Positions 35,754-47,890 of a DNA stretch of 64,000 bases are shown here, one piece after another. Numbering within the stretch: the stretch's first letter is position 1; every line of letters starts with the position of its first letter. A program made the translations under genes and the position numbers. Source of the DNA: CAVRQM01 sp963723455 (GTDB taxonomy: Bacteria > Pseudomonadota > Alphaproteobacteria > Acetobacterales > Acetobacteraceae); assembly GCA_963723455.1 (NCBI GenBank), contig CAVRQM010000001.1:1364001-1428000 (forward strand). The letters run 5' to 3'. Under the pieces are notes generated by a model that saw nothing but the letters and a program-made list of their open reading frames with translations, was not told where the DNA came from and did no database searches.

Positions 35754-36604
35754 GGCGTGCGCCGCTCGGCGCCGACCCGGCTGACCTGGCCGCGGTCGAG
35801 CGCATCGTCAGGTCGTCGGGCACCAGCTTCCACCACGGCATGCGCGTGCTGCCGCCGGATCGCCGGCATGCGATGTACGCGATCTACGCGTTTTGCCGGC
35901 TGGTGGACGACATTGCCGACGAAGCCGGGCCGCTGGCGGCCAAGCGCCCGGCGCTGGACGCCTGGCGCGACCGGATCGCCGGCCTGTATCGCGGCGCGGC
36001 CGGCGACGCGGTGACGCGCGTGCTGGTCCTGGCGGTCGCCGCGTTTGGCTTGCGCGAAGCCGATTTCCGCGCGGTGATCGACGGCATGGAGATGGACGCC
36101 GAGGCGATCGTCGCCCCCGACCTCGCCACGCTCGACCTGTATTGCGACCGCGTCGCCGCCGCAGTCGGGCGGCTGTCGGTCCGGGCGTTCGGCGATGCCT
36201 CGGCGGCGGCCGATGCCGTGGCCTTCGCCCTCGGGCGAGCGTTGCAGCTGACCAACATTCTGCGCGATGTGCACGAGGATGCGGGCCGCGGCCGGCTGTA
36301 CCTGCCGCGCGAGTACCTGGCCGCAGCCGGCGTCCCGGCCGACCCCGGCGCGGCGCTGCGCCACCCCGGCCTGCCCGCCGTGTGCGCCCGGCTGGCCGGC
36401 GACGCGCATGCCCGCTTCGCCGAGGCGCGTGCGGCGATGCGCGGCTGCGACCGGCGGGCGATGCGACCGGCGCGGCTGATGGGGGCCACTTACGCCGCCC
36501 TGCTGGCCCGGCTGGAACGGCGCGGCTGGAGCGGGCTGGACCGGCCGGCCAAGCTGCCGCGACGGGAAAAGCTCTGGATCGCGCTGCGTTACGGCCTGAC
36601 ATGA
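35750..36604 (+). CDS. hpnD: Presqualene diphosphate synthase HpnD
   Basis: Condenses two farnesyl diphosphates to presqualene diphosphate. The intact 284-residue ORF has SGTSFHHGMRVLPPDRRHAM, first aspartate motif FCRLVDDIADEAG, YCDRVAAAVGRLSVRAFG and second motif LTNILRDVHEDAGRGRLYLP, all diagnostic of the squalene/phytoene synthase family and of HpnD. The ATG overlaps the hpnC stop (ATGA), and its own stop overlaps hpnE. Substrate would come from ispA at 50.2 kb. Confidence 0.94.
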   Translation: MRRAPLGADPADLAAVERIVRSSGTSFHHGMRVLPPDRRHAMYAIYAFCRLVDDIADEAGPLAAKRPALDAWRDRIAGLYRGAAGDAVTRVLVLAVAAFGLREADFRAVIDGMEMDAEAIVAPDLATLDLYCDRVAAAVGRLSVRAFGDASAAADAVAFALGRALQLTNILRDVHEDAGRGRLYLPREYLAAAGVPADPGAALRHPGLPAVCARLAGDAHARFAEARAAMRGCDRRAMRPARLMGATYAALLARLERRGWSGLDRPAKLPRREKLWIALRYGLT

Positions 36605-37848
36605 GCACGGTTCACGTCATCGGCGCGGGGCTGGCCGGCCTCGCCGCCGCCCTGTCGCTCGCCGAGTCCGGCAGGCGCGTCGTGCTGTACAAGTCCGGGC
36701 CGGCCGCCGGCGGCCGCTGCCGCTCGTATTTCGACCGCGGCCTGGGCGCGCGCATCGACAACGGCAACCACATGCTGCTGTCGGGCAATACCGCGGTGAT
36801 GGCTTATCTCGACCAGATCGGCGCGCGGCACACGCTGGGCGGCCCGGGCGAGGCGCGGTTCCCGTTCCTGGACCTGGCCAGCGGCGAGCGCTGGGACGTG
36901 GCGCCCGGCCGTGGCCGGGTGCCCTGGTGGGTGCTGGACGGGCGCACCCGCATCCCCGGCACCCGGCTGCGCGAGTACCTGCGGCTGCTGGCGCTGCGGC
37001 GCGCGGCACGCGGCGACGCCACGGTCGCCGCGGTGCTGGGCGGTGGCGCGCTGTACCGCCGGCTGCTGGAACCGCTGGCCATCGCCGCGCTCAACACCCG
37101 CCCCGAGCAGGGCCTGGCCCGGCTGCTGGCGCGGGTGGTGGCCGAGACGCTGATGCGCGGCGGCGCGGCCTGCATCCCCAGCTTTCCGCGCGTCGGCCTG
37201 TCGGAGAGCTTCGTCGATCCGGCCCTGGCCTGGCTGCGCGCGCGCGGCGCCGTGCTGCACCTCGGCCGCCGCGTCGCCGGCCTGCAGCGGTCGGCGGGTC
37301 AGGTGGCGGCGCTCGAGACCACCGACGGCCTCGCCCCGGTGGAGGCGGGCGATGCCGTGGTGCTGGCGGCGCCGCCCTGGATCGCGGCGGACCTGCTGCC
37401 CGGATTGCAGGCCCCGGAACAATTCGAGGCGATCCTGAACATCCACTTCGTCGCCGACGCCGAGCCGGGGGCCGCCGGTTTCGTGGGCCTGGTCGGCGGC
37501 ACCGCGGAGTGGGTGTTCGTCAAGCCGGGCATCATCTCGGTGACGATCAGCGCCGCCAACCACCTGGTCGAACTCGGCGCCGAGGACATCGCCGCGCGGG
37601 TGTGGCCGGACGTGCGCTCGGCCCTGCGCCTGCCCGGTCCGATGTCAATGCCACGCGCGCGCGTGGTCAAAGAGCGTCGCGCCACCTTCGCGGCCACCGC
37701 CGAGCAGGACCGCCGCCGGCCCGGCCCGCGCACCGAGCTTGCCAACCTGATGCTGGCGGGCGATTGGACCGCCACCGGCCTGCCGGCCACGATCGAGGGC
37801 GCCATCCGATCGGGCCGCAGCGCCGCCGCGGCGCTGCTGGCCGCGTGA
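36601..37848 (+). CDS. hpnE: Squalene-forming FAD-dependent oxidoreductase HpnE
   Basis: Reduces hydroxysqualene to squalene. The N-terminal dinucleotide-binding motif VIGAGLAGLAAALSLAESG is followed by GGRCRSYFDRGLGARIDNGNH (first 20 shown only in part), typical of the amine oxidase/desaturase group. It continues with LEPLAIAALNTRPEQ in the substrate domain and ends with the FAD-binding LMLAGDWTATGLPATIEGAI. Intact, 415 residues. The ATG at 36601 overlaps the hpnD stop, and the stop lies 11 bases before shc. Confidence 0.93.
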   Translation: MSTVHVIGAGLAGLAAALSLAESGRRVVLYKSGPAAGGRCRSYFDRGLGARIDNGNHMLLSGNTAVMAYLDQIGARHTLGGPGEARFPFLDLASGERWDVAPGRGRVPWWVLDGRTRIPGTRLREYLRLLALRRAARGDATVAAVLGGGALYRRLLEPLAIAALNTRPEQGLARLLARVVAETLMRGGAACIPSFPRVGLSESFVDPALAWLRARGAVLHLGRRVAGLQRSAGQVAALETTDGLAPVEAGDAVVLAAPPWIAADLLPGLQAPEQFEAILNIHFVADAEPGAAGFVGLVGGTAEWVFVKPGIISVTISAANHLVELGAEDIAARVWPDVRSALRLPGPMSMPRARVVKERRATFAATAEQDRRRPGPRTELANLMLAGDWTATGLPATIEGAIRSGRSAAAALLAA

Positions 37849-37859
37849 AGGATGGTCCG

Positions 37860-39807
37860 ATGCTGCTGCACGACGCCGACGCGCCAACGCTTGAGGCAAC
37901 CGCGCCGGACCCGCTCCAGGCCGCCATCTTGCGCGCCCGCGACGCCCTGCTGCGCCGCCAGCGCGATGACGGGCATTGGGTCTTCGAGCTGGAGGCGGAC
38001 GCCACCATTCCCGCCGAATACGTGCTGCTGGAGCACTACCTCGACCGCATCGACCCCGAGCTGCAGGGCCGCATCGGCATCTATCTGCGCTCGACGCAGG
38101 CCGCGCATGGCGGCTGGCCGCTGTTCCACGACGGCGCATTCAACATCTCGGCCAGCGTCAAGGCGTATTTCGCGCTGAAGGCGATCGGCGACGACCCCGA
38201 CGCGCCGCACATGCGCGCGGCGCGCGACGCCATCCTGGCGGCCGGCGGCGCGGCACGCACCAACGTCTTCACCCGCGCCCAGCTGGCTTTGTTCGGCGAG
38301 GCGCCGTGGCGGGCGGTGCCGGTGATGCCGCTGGAGATCATGCTGCTGCCGCGCTGGTTTCCGTTCACCCTCGATCGCGTCAGCTACTGGTCGCGCACGG
38401 TGATCGTGCCGCTGCTGGTGCTGATGGCCCGCCGCCCCGCGCGCGCAATCCGCGCGGGGTCCACATTGCCGAATTGTTCGCCACGCCGCCCGGGCAGGTG
38501 CGCGACTGGATCCGCGGCCCGTACCGCTCCGCCTGGGGCCGGGCGTTCCGCCATCTGGACAGCGCGCTGCGGGCCGCGACGCCGCTGTTCCCGCGCCGGC
38601 TGCGCGCCCGCGCCGAACGCGCAGCGGTGGCCTTCGTCGCCGAGCGGCTGAACGGCGAGGACGGGCTGGGCGCCATCTACCCGGCGATGGCCAACACGGT
38701 AATGATGTTCGACGCGCTGGGCTATGCGCCGGATCACCCGGACGCCGCGATCGCCTGGGACGCGGTGCGCAAGCTGCTGGTCATCGACGGCGATCGCGCC
38801 TACTGCCAGCCGTGCCTGTCGCCGGTCTGGGACACTGGCCTCGCCGGCCACGCCATCGCCGAGGCCGAATTCGGCGGCCAGCGGAGCGGTTGCCGCCGCG
38901 AACGCCTGGCTGGCGGCGCGGCAGGTGACGGATGTGGTCGGCGACTGGGCGCGGGCGCGGCCGAATGCGGCGCCGGGCGGCTGGGCGTTTCAGTACGAGA
39001 ACCCGCATTACCCCGACGTGGACGACACCGCCGTGGTCGGCATGCTGCTGCACCGGCACGGCGATCCCGCGCATGACGCGGCGATCGAGCGGGCGCGCGC
39101 CTGGGTGGTGGCGATGCAGGGCCGCGACGGCGGCTGGGGCGCGTTCGACGCCGACAACGACGACATGTACCTCAACCATATCCCGTTCGCCGATCACGGC
39201 GCGCTGCTGGATCCGTCCACCGCCGACGTCACCGCGCGCTGCGTGTCCTTCCTGTGCCAGCTCGGCGCCGACGCCGCCGACCCGGTGATCGCCCGCGCGC
39301 TGGCTTGGCTGCGGCGCGAGCAGGTGGCGGACGGAGTCCTGGTTCGGCCGCTGGGGGACCAACTACATCTATGGCACATGGTCGGTGCTGTGCGCGCTGA
39401 ACGCGGCCGGCCTGGCGCACGAGGATCCGGCGATCCGCGCGGCCGTGGAGTTCCTGCTCGACACCCAGCGCGACGATGGCGGCTGGGGCGAGGACAACGA
39501 CAGCTACGCCGGCGCGCCGCGCGGCCGCTATCACCGGAGCAACCCGTCGCAGACGGCCTGGGCGCTGCTGGGCCTGATGGCGGCGGGCGAGGCCGGGAAT
39601 CCGGCGGTGGCGCGCGGCGTGGCGTGGCTGGCGTCGGTGCAGACGCCCGACGGCGAGTGGGACGAACAGCCGTACACGGCGGTCGGGTTCCCGCGCGTTT
39701 TCTACCTGCGCTATCACGGCTACAAGCAGTATTTCCCGCTGCTGGCGATGGCGCGTTTTCGCAACCTGACGCGCGGCAACGACCGGCGGGTGGCCTGGGG
39801 CTTCTAG
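37860..39807 (+). CDS. shc: Squalene-hopene cyclase (three frameshifts)
   Basis: Cyclises squalene to hopene and diplopterol at the membrane. The N-terminus has RRQRDDGHWVFELEADATIP and AHGGWPLFHDGAFNISASVK. The catalytic DxDD motif is in YPDVDDTAVVGML (about 39011-39050), and QW repeats appear as GRDGGWGAFDADNDD, GSWFGRWGTNYIYGTW and RDDGGWGEDNDSY. The C-terminus GFPRVFYLRYHGYKQYFPL is diagnostic. Frame changes lie near 38437, 38865 and 39345; all motifs around them are intact, so sequence error is likely. ATG 37860 has AAGGA seven bases ahead; GTG 37845, overlapping hpnE, is an alternative. Confidence 0.93.
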
Positions 39808-39827
39808 CGCCGTTCGCGCCGGCGGCC

Positions 39828-39848
39828 AGCGGCGGGGCGTCCGCCGCT
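39828..39848 (+). terminator. Candidate hairpin after shc
   Basis: A perfect 7-bp stem (AGCGGCG and CGCCGCT) with a 7-base loop lies 21 bases after the shc stop. Only two T residues follow, so it is a weak candidate for ending the hpnA-shc transcript. No other clear structure lies in the gap to the next gene. Confidence 0.35.
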
Positions 39849-39959
39849 TGGGTGCGTGTCGCCCTGATCGCGCTGCGGGCTGAACGCCGGCCCGTCGCGT
39901 CGCCTCGCGTGGCATAGGGTTTGCGTTGCCGTCAGGGCGTTGTAAGAGCGCGGAGGCAT

Positions 39960-40846
39960 ATGCAGCAGACTGAAGGCCACGCCCCGTTCCGGGGTTTCTC
40001 AGACCTGGTATCGCATGACCGGCGCCCTCGGGCGGCGCCCGGCCGCCGCTGGTGGCGCTGCATGGCGGCCCCGGCTGCATGCACGACTATCTCGACAGCC
40101 TGACCGACCTTGCGAGCGACCAGCGCGCCGTCATCCACTACGACCAGCTCGGCAACGGCGGCTCGAGCCATCTGCGCGACGCGGACCCGGCTTCTGGACC
40201 GTGGAGCTGTTCCTCGACGAGCTGGACAGCCTGCTGGCCCATCTCGGCATCGCCGATCGCTACGACCTGCTCGGCCAGTCCTGGGGCGGCATGCTGGCCG
40301 CCGAACACGCGGTCCGCGCGCCGCCCGGCCTGCGCCGGCTGGTGATCGCCGACAGCCCCGCGTCGATGGGCACCTGGCTGGCCGAGGCCAACCGGCTGCG
40401 CGCCGCGCTGCCGCCCGAGGTGCAGGCGACGCTGCTGGCGCACGAGACGGGCCGGCACCACCGGCAGCGCCGGGTATGAGGCCGCGACGCGGGTGTTCTA
40501 CGATCGCCATGTGTGCCGCATCCCGTGGCCGCCCGAGGTCGCGCGCACCTTCGACGCGATGGCGGCCGATCCGACCGTATACATGACCATGAACGGCCCG
40601 TCGGAGTTCCACGTCATCGGCACGCTGAAGGGCTGGACCATCGAGGACCGGCTTGACCGCATCGCCGTGCCCACGATGCTGGTATCGGGCCGCCACGACG
40701 AGGCCACCGAGGCCTGCGTGCGCCCTATCGCCGAGCGCATCGCCGACGTGCGCTGGACGATCTTCGAGCAATCCAGCCACATGCCGCATGTCGAGGAGCG
40801 CGCCGGCTTCATGCGCGCGGTCGGCGGCTTCCTCGACCAGGACTGA
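39960..40846 (+). CDS. pip: Proline iminopeptidase / S33 alpha-beta hydrolase (frameshifted)
   Basis: Cleaves N-terminal proline from peptides. It shows the oxyanion motif ALHGGPGCMHDYLDSL, HYDQLGNGGSS, nucleophile elbow LLGQSWGGMLAAE, ETCVR-like acidic region (MLVSGRHDEATEACV) and catalytic His in SSHMPHVEE. The HGGPG and GQSWGG motifs are typical of the family. ATG 39960 has a strong GGAGG six bases upstream. Frame changes lie near 40005, 40035, 40195 and 40460. It stands 24 bp ahead of a peptide ABC transporter, which fits intracellular processing of imported peptides. Confidence 0.85.
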
Positions 40847-40869
40847 CGAGATCCACGAAAGGAAACGCC

Positions 40870-42571
40870 ATGACGTCCAGACGCCTGTCCGCCCGACGCC
40901 TGCTCGGGATGGGCGCCTGCCTCGCCGCGCTGCTGCCGTTCGCCTCGACACGCCGCCGACAGCGCGGCGCTGATGGAGCAGCACCGCGGCGGCACGCTGA
41001 AGCTGACCGCCTCGGGCGCCGCCGGCACCATCGACCCGCAGATCAACTACGAGCTGAAATACTGGCAGCTGTACCAGTGCTGCGCCTATGACGGCCTGGT
41101 GACCTTCAAGAAGGTCAGCGGCCCGGACGAGCAACACCGTCGTTCCCGACCTGGCCGAGGCGATGCCGGCGATCAGCGACAGCGGCAAGACCTACACCTT
41201 CAAGCTGCGGCAAGGCGTCAAGTTCTCCAACGGCCAGCCGCTGACCGGCAAGGACGTGGTCGCCTCGTTCGAGCGCCTGTTCAAGGTCGTCCAACCCGAA
41301 CGCCGGCAGCTGGTTCAACGGCATCGTCGGCGCCGACGCCTGCCTCAAGACGCCGGCCAGCTGCTCGCTCAAGGACGGCGTGGTGGCCGACGAGGCCGCG
41401 CATACCGTCACGATCCACCTGACCGCGGCCAACGCCGAGTTCCTGTACCAGCTCGCCACCCCGTTCGGCACCATCCTGCCGGCCGACACGCCCGCGAAGG
41501 ATCTCGGCACGCACGCCCGGCGCCCGGCACCGGCGCCTACATGATCGCCAGCTACGACCCGAACAAGGCGCTGATCCTGAAGCGCAACCCGTACTTCAAG
41601 GAGTTCAGCGCCGACGCCATGCCGGACGGCTACCCGGACGAGATCGATTATTCCTTCGGCCTGCAGGACGAGGCCGAGGTGACCGCGGTGCTGAACGGCC
41701 AGTACGACTGGATGTTCGACGAGAAGCCGCTGGACCGGCTCGCCGAACTCGGCAGCAAGCACGCCAGCCTCGTGCACATCCATCCGCTGCTGGCCTATTA
41801 CTACATGCCGCTGAACGTCAACCTCGCGCCGTTCAACAATCTGCAAGGCGCGGCAGGCGGTGGCCTATGCGGTGGACCGCAACGCCATCGTCAAGCTGTG
41901 GGGCGGCACGCGGCTCGGCTCGCCGCTGTGCCAGCAGCTGCCGGTGGGCATGCCCGGCTATGTCGCCGTACTGCCCGTTCACCAAGAACCCCGGCTCGGG
42001 CAAGTGGACCGCGCCTGATCTCGCGAAGGCCAAGCAGCTGGTGCAAGGAATCCGGCACCGCCGGCCAGAAGGTCACGGTCATCAGCAGCGACAAGGTGGT
42101 CGAAAAGAGCATCGGCGAGTACCTGGCCAGCGTGCTGCGCAGCATCGGCTACGACGCGCAGCGCAAGGCGATCTCGACCAACATCCAGTTCACCTACATC
42201 CAGAACACCAACAACAAGGTGCAGGCCAGCCTGACCGACTGGTACCAGGACTACCCGGCGCCGTCGGACTTCCTCTACGTGCTGTTCGGCTGCGACAGCT
42301 ATCCACCCCGGCTCGGACAGCTCGATCAACATCGCCGGCTGGTGCGACAAGAAGGTCGACGCGCTGATGAAGAAGGCGCTGGCGACGGCGGTCACCGACG
42401 CCGAAGGCCGCCGACGCGATCTGGTCGCAGGTGGACAAGGAGATCACCGACGCGGTTCCCGCCGTCTCGCTGTTCCAGCCGAAATACGTCGATATCGTCG
42501 GCAAGCGGGTCGGCAACTACACCTGGTCCGATCAGGTCCACATGCTGTTCAGCCAGGCATGGGTGAAGTAG
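40870..42571 (+). CDS. Peptide ABC transporter substrate-binding protein (frameshifted)
   Basis: Extracytoplasmic family-5 binding protein (DppA/OppA type). It has a signal peptide (RRLLGMGACLAALLPFAS), then GGTLKLTASGAAGTIDPQIN, AYDGLVTFKK, KTYTFKLRQGVKFSNGQPLT, the lobe-hinge PGTGAYMIASYDPNKALIL, LNVNLAPFNN and a WYQDYPAPSDFLYVLFG stretch common in this family. At least seven frame changes interrupt it (near 40945, 41130, 41290, 41520, 41845, 41965, 42045, 42300, 42405). Stop is at 42569-42571. It heads the transporter operon. Confidence 0.85.
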
Positions 42572-42581
42572 AAGCCCGCCA

Positions 42582-43634
42582 TTGAGCGACGCCGCACTCC
42601 CGTCGCGACCCCGTCCGACATCGCGCCGGACGGGGCCGCGCGCCGGCCGGCTTCCGGCCCGTGGGCGACCGCCGCCCGCAAGCTGCGGCAGGACCGCGCC
42701 GCGATGACGGCGCTGGCGGCTGCTGATCGCTGATCGTCGTCGTCTGCGCGCTGGCGCCGGTCTATGCGCAATACGCCTCGCGCCTCGACCCGTTCGCCTC
42801 GAACATCGACGGCAGCATCACGCTGAACGGCCAGGACACGCCGGTGCTGCAGCCGGAGACCGGCGGGCTCGGCCTCGGGACTGACGCCGATCGGGCCGAC
42901 CTGGCATTGGCAGTATTTCCTCGGCGCCGACGGCCAGGGCCGCGACGTGATGGCGCGGCTGCTGTATGGCGGGCGCAGCTCGCTGCTGATCGCCGGCGTC
43001 GGCGACGATGATCTGCCTGGTGCTGGCCGGCATCGGTCGGCATCGTCGCGGGCTTCGCCGGCGGCATCGTCGATGCCGTGCTGTCGCGGCTGCTGGACGT
43101 GCTGTGGGCGTTCCCGATCTATCTGCTGGCGATCTCGCTCTCGATCGTGCTGATCAACCAGGGCATCGTCGATCGGCCCGATCGTGATCAGCTCGGGCAG
43201 CCTCGCTGCTGCCCATGCTCATCATCGGCATCGTCTACGTGCCCTATGTCGCGCGCCCGGTGCGCGGCCAGGTGCTGTCGCTGAAGAACAGCGATTTCGT
43301 GCTGGCGGCCCGCGCGCTGGGCGTGCCGCCCTGGCGCATCCTGCTGCGCGACATCCTGCCCAACGTCACCACCACGCTGATCGTGTTCGTGCCGCTGATG
43401 ATGGCGTTGAACATGCTGACCGAAAGCGCGCTGTCGTTCCTGTCGATCGGCGTGCAGCCGCCCAACGCCAGCTGGGGCACCATCATCGAGGACGGGCAGG
43501 CGCTGATCTACACCCGCCCGCTGGTCGCCATCGCGCCGGGCATCGCCATCGTCATCACCGTGCTGGCGCTGAACGTGCTGGGCGACGGGGTGCGCGACGC
43601 GCTCGACCCGCGCGCCAAGCTGCGGGCCAACTGA
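42582..43634 (+). CDS. Peptide ABC transporter permease, DppC/OppC type (frameshifted)
   Basis: Inner-membrane permease. An N-terminal cytosolic stretch leads to a membrane helix (LIVVVCALAPVYAQYASRLD), then HWQYFLGADGQGRDVMARLLYGGRSS, the hallmark of DppC-type subunits. The ATPase-contact EAA loop is near AARALGVPPWRILLRDILPN (about 43303-43365). NMLTESALSFLSIGVQPPNASWG follows. The start TTG 42582 is tentative because frame changes lie near 42620, 42725, 42880, 43010, 43035 and 43175. It precedes the DppB-type gene, the reverse of the usual order. Confidence 0.85.
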
Positions 43635-44616
43635 TGCTGCTCGCGGTGCTGCGCGCGGCTGGCGCAGATGATCTTCGTGATGTTCGGCATCAGCGTCGTG
43701 GTGTTCCTGATCTTCTTCGCCACCCCCGGCGCCGATCCGGCGGCGCGCATCGCCGGGCGCAACGCGTAGCCCCGAGGTGCTGGCTCGCCGTCCGCCACAG
43801 CTTCGGCTTCGACCGGCCGCTGCCGGTGCAATACGCGCTGCTGATGGAGCGGCTGTTCATCACCGGCGACCTCACCAGCTTCGTCAACCGCGGCGAGAAG
43901 GTGATCCCGGCGATCGTGGAGGCGATGCCGGCCACGCTGTCGCTGGTGTTCGGCGCAGCGGTGGTCTGGGTGATCTTCGGCGTGCTGATCGGCGCTGGTC
44001 GCCGCCGCGCAGCGCAACCGCTGGCCGGACCGGCTATTGATGATCCTCGGTCTGATCGGCATTTCCATGCCGGTGTTCTGGGTCGGCGAGGTGCTGAACC
44101 TGATCACCCAGAACCGCTACCACGACACCTGGCTGTTCTCCTGGGTGCCGGCGCTCGGCTACACGCCGCTGACGCAGGACCCGCTGGCTGTGGTTCAAGG
44201 GCCTGGTGATCCCCTGGATCACGCTGGCGATCCTGTATATCGGCATCTACGGCCGCGTGCTGCGCGCCAGCCTGATCGAGGCGTTCCAGGAGGACTACAT
44301 CCGCACCGCGCGCGCGAAGGGCATATCCGAGCGCCGCGTGCTGCTGCGCCACGCGCTGCGCACGTCGCTGATCACCTTCGTCTCGCTGTTCGGCCTGGAT
44401 TTCGGCGCGCTGGTCGGCGGCGGCGCGCTGCTGACCGAGGTGGTGTTCGACATCCACGGCGTCGGCAAGCTGACCTTCGATGCGCTGCAGAACCTCGATC
44501 TGCCGTTCATCATGGCCACCGTGATGTACGCGTCGTTCTTCGTGGTCGCCGCGAATGCCGCCGTCGACATCCTCTACGCGGCGCTCGACCCGAGGGTGCG
44601 CGTTGCCCGCGCCTGA
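43634..44616 (+). CDS. Peptide ABC transporter permease, DppB/OppB type (frameshifted)
   Basis: Partner inner-membrane permease. It starts at ATG 43634, touching the previous stop. The N-terminal helix AQMIFVMFGISVVVFLIFF is typical of DppB. HSFGFDRPLPVQYALLMERLF follows, then AIVEAMPATLSLVFGAAVVW, and the EAA loop YIRTARAKGISERRVLLRHALR (about 44296-44360, quoted in part). The C-terminus FGLDFGALVGGGALLTEVVF is diagnostic. Frame changes lie near 43660, 43768, 43785, 44000 and 44190. Confidence 0.87.
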
Positions 44617-44620
44617 ACCG

Positions 44621-45575
<955 letters not shown>

Positions 45576-45621
45576 GTTCGCCGACTGGCCGCGCGCGCGC
45601 CACGTCGCTCGGGACCGCGGC

Positions 45622-46625
<1,004 letters not shown>

Positions 46626-46641
46626 GGCTGTCGCGAAGGCG

Positions 46642-47201
46642 ATGCGCCGGAGACGGATCGAGGTCGGCGCGGCCGCCGGCGAACTGCGGCTGTGGAAGGC
46701 GCGCGAGGCGGTGCGACATGCCGAACTGAGCCTGAGATCGCAGACGGAAGCGCGGGAAAACCTGCGTGGCGCGGCAACCTCGCTGTTGGGCTGGGCGGTT
46801 ACGGCAATCGGCGTGGTTGCCGCAGCAACCCTGTCCGCGCCGCATCCCGCTTGGCAGGGGGCGGCCGCCGTCGCCATGACGTTGCTGCTGGTCGCGGCGG
46901 CGCTCTGCGTTACGTCCCTGTTCCCGCGCCGCTGGGCCAGGCCGGGATACGACCCGGTCAGATTCTCGGCAGTCCGCTCGCGAGCGAACTCGAAATCCTC
47001 GAAGCGATCGCGCGGGGCGGCAGCATCGACATGCGGGCGAACCGCGCCAACCTGATCTTCACATCGACATTCCTGCGAACGGGCTGGGTGTTCTTCGCGG
47101 TCACGCCGTTCCTCGGCTTGGCGACGCTCTCGTTGTGGGACCGCGGGGCGGGCCGGCTGCTAGCCCCCCTTCTTGGTATTATCTGGAACCCGAATGGGTA
47201 G
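46642..47201 (+). CDS. Hypothetical membrane protein with coiled N-terminus (one frameshift)
   Basis: An approximately 186-residue protein of unknown family. The N-terminal 50 residues are charged and helical (RLWKAREAVRHAELSLRSQ), followed by two adjacent membrane helices (TSLLGWAVTAIGVVAAATLS and AVAMTLLLVAAALCVTSLF), a soluble stretch (LASELEILEAIARGGSID) and a third helix (WVFFAVTPFLGLATLSLW). A frame change near 46962 joins the halves. Helical charged region plus a two-helix hairpin is loosely like 2TM effector-type proteins, but I see no partner gene, so no defence role is claimed. GTG 46612 is an alternative start. Confidence 0.5.
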
Positions 47202-47225
47202 CGGGACCGGCGGGGGGCTGCCTTC

Positions 47226-47875
47226 ATGGTTTTATCTATCGCGCCGCCCCGGCCCGGTTTTCAAGATGACGCCGCCTTGCTCGGCATCGTAGTCGGCCTC
47301 GCCGCCGAGGCGCGCATTGCCGGCAGCCTCGGGCCGCATCGCCATTGGCGGCGGCACATTCGGTGGGCGCGCTGGACGCAGCCGAGCGACTGGCCAGGAT
47401 CGGCGTCAGCGGATTGCTGAGCTTCGGTCTGGCCGGCGGCCTTGATCCCGCGCTCGCGCCAGGCGATCTGCCGGTGCCGCGCACGGTGCTGGAGGGCGAC
47501 GCGGTGTTCGAGACGGACCCTGCGCTGCGGGCCAGGCTCGGGCCGGGCGCCGAGGCGCCGCTGCTCGGGGCGCAAGGCGTCATCTCGGGCGCTGGCTACA
47601 AGGCGATCCTGTTCCAGGCCACCGGCGCCTGCGCGGTCGATCTGGAAAGCGGCGCGGTCGCCCGCGTCGCCGCCCGCCACGGGCTGCCGTTCGCGGTCCT
47701 GCGCGCGGTCTGCGACCCGGCCGAGCGGACGCTGCCGCCGGCCGCACTGGTCGGCGCTCGACGCGCGGGGCGGCATGGTGCTCGGGCGGGTGCTGCGCCG
47801 CGCTGCTGCGCCAGCCGGGCGAACTTCCGGCGCTGCTGCGACCTCGCCCGCGACGCAGGCCGCGCGCGCGAATAG
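47226..47875 (+). CDS. hpnG: Hopanoid nucleoside phosphorylase/nucleosidase HpnG (frameshifted)
   Basis: HpnG removes adenine from adenosylhopane to give a ribosyl- or phosphoribosyl-hopane. It has GIVVGLAAEARIAGSLG at the N-terminus, then AERLARIGVSGLLSFGLAGGL (quoted to 20 residues), DLPVPRTVLEGD, and the purine/ribose-binding VDLESGAVARVAARHGLPF with LRAVCDPAERTLPPAAL. This matches the MTA/SAH-nucleosidase-like HpnG family. Frame changes lie near 47335 and 47755 and probably near 47815. The end at 47875 assumes the LARDAGRARE reading. It is convergent with hpnH (15-bp gap). Confidence 0.85.
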
Positions 47876-47890
47876 CGCTAGTCGGCCGCG

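Noticed and set aside
46642..47201. Anti-phage 2TM effector (SLATT/Pycsar-like)
   Set aside because: Only a general similarity of helix layout; no nucleotide cyclase, SMODS or other partner gene is nearby.
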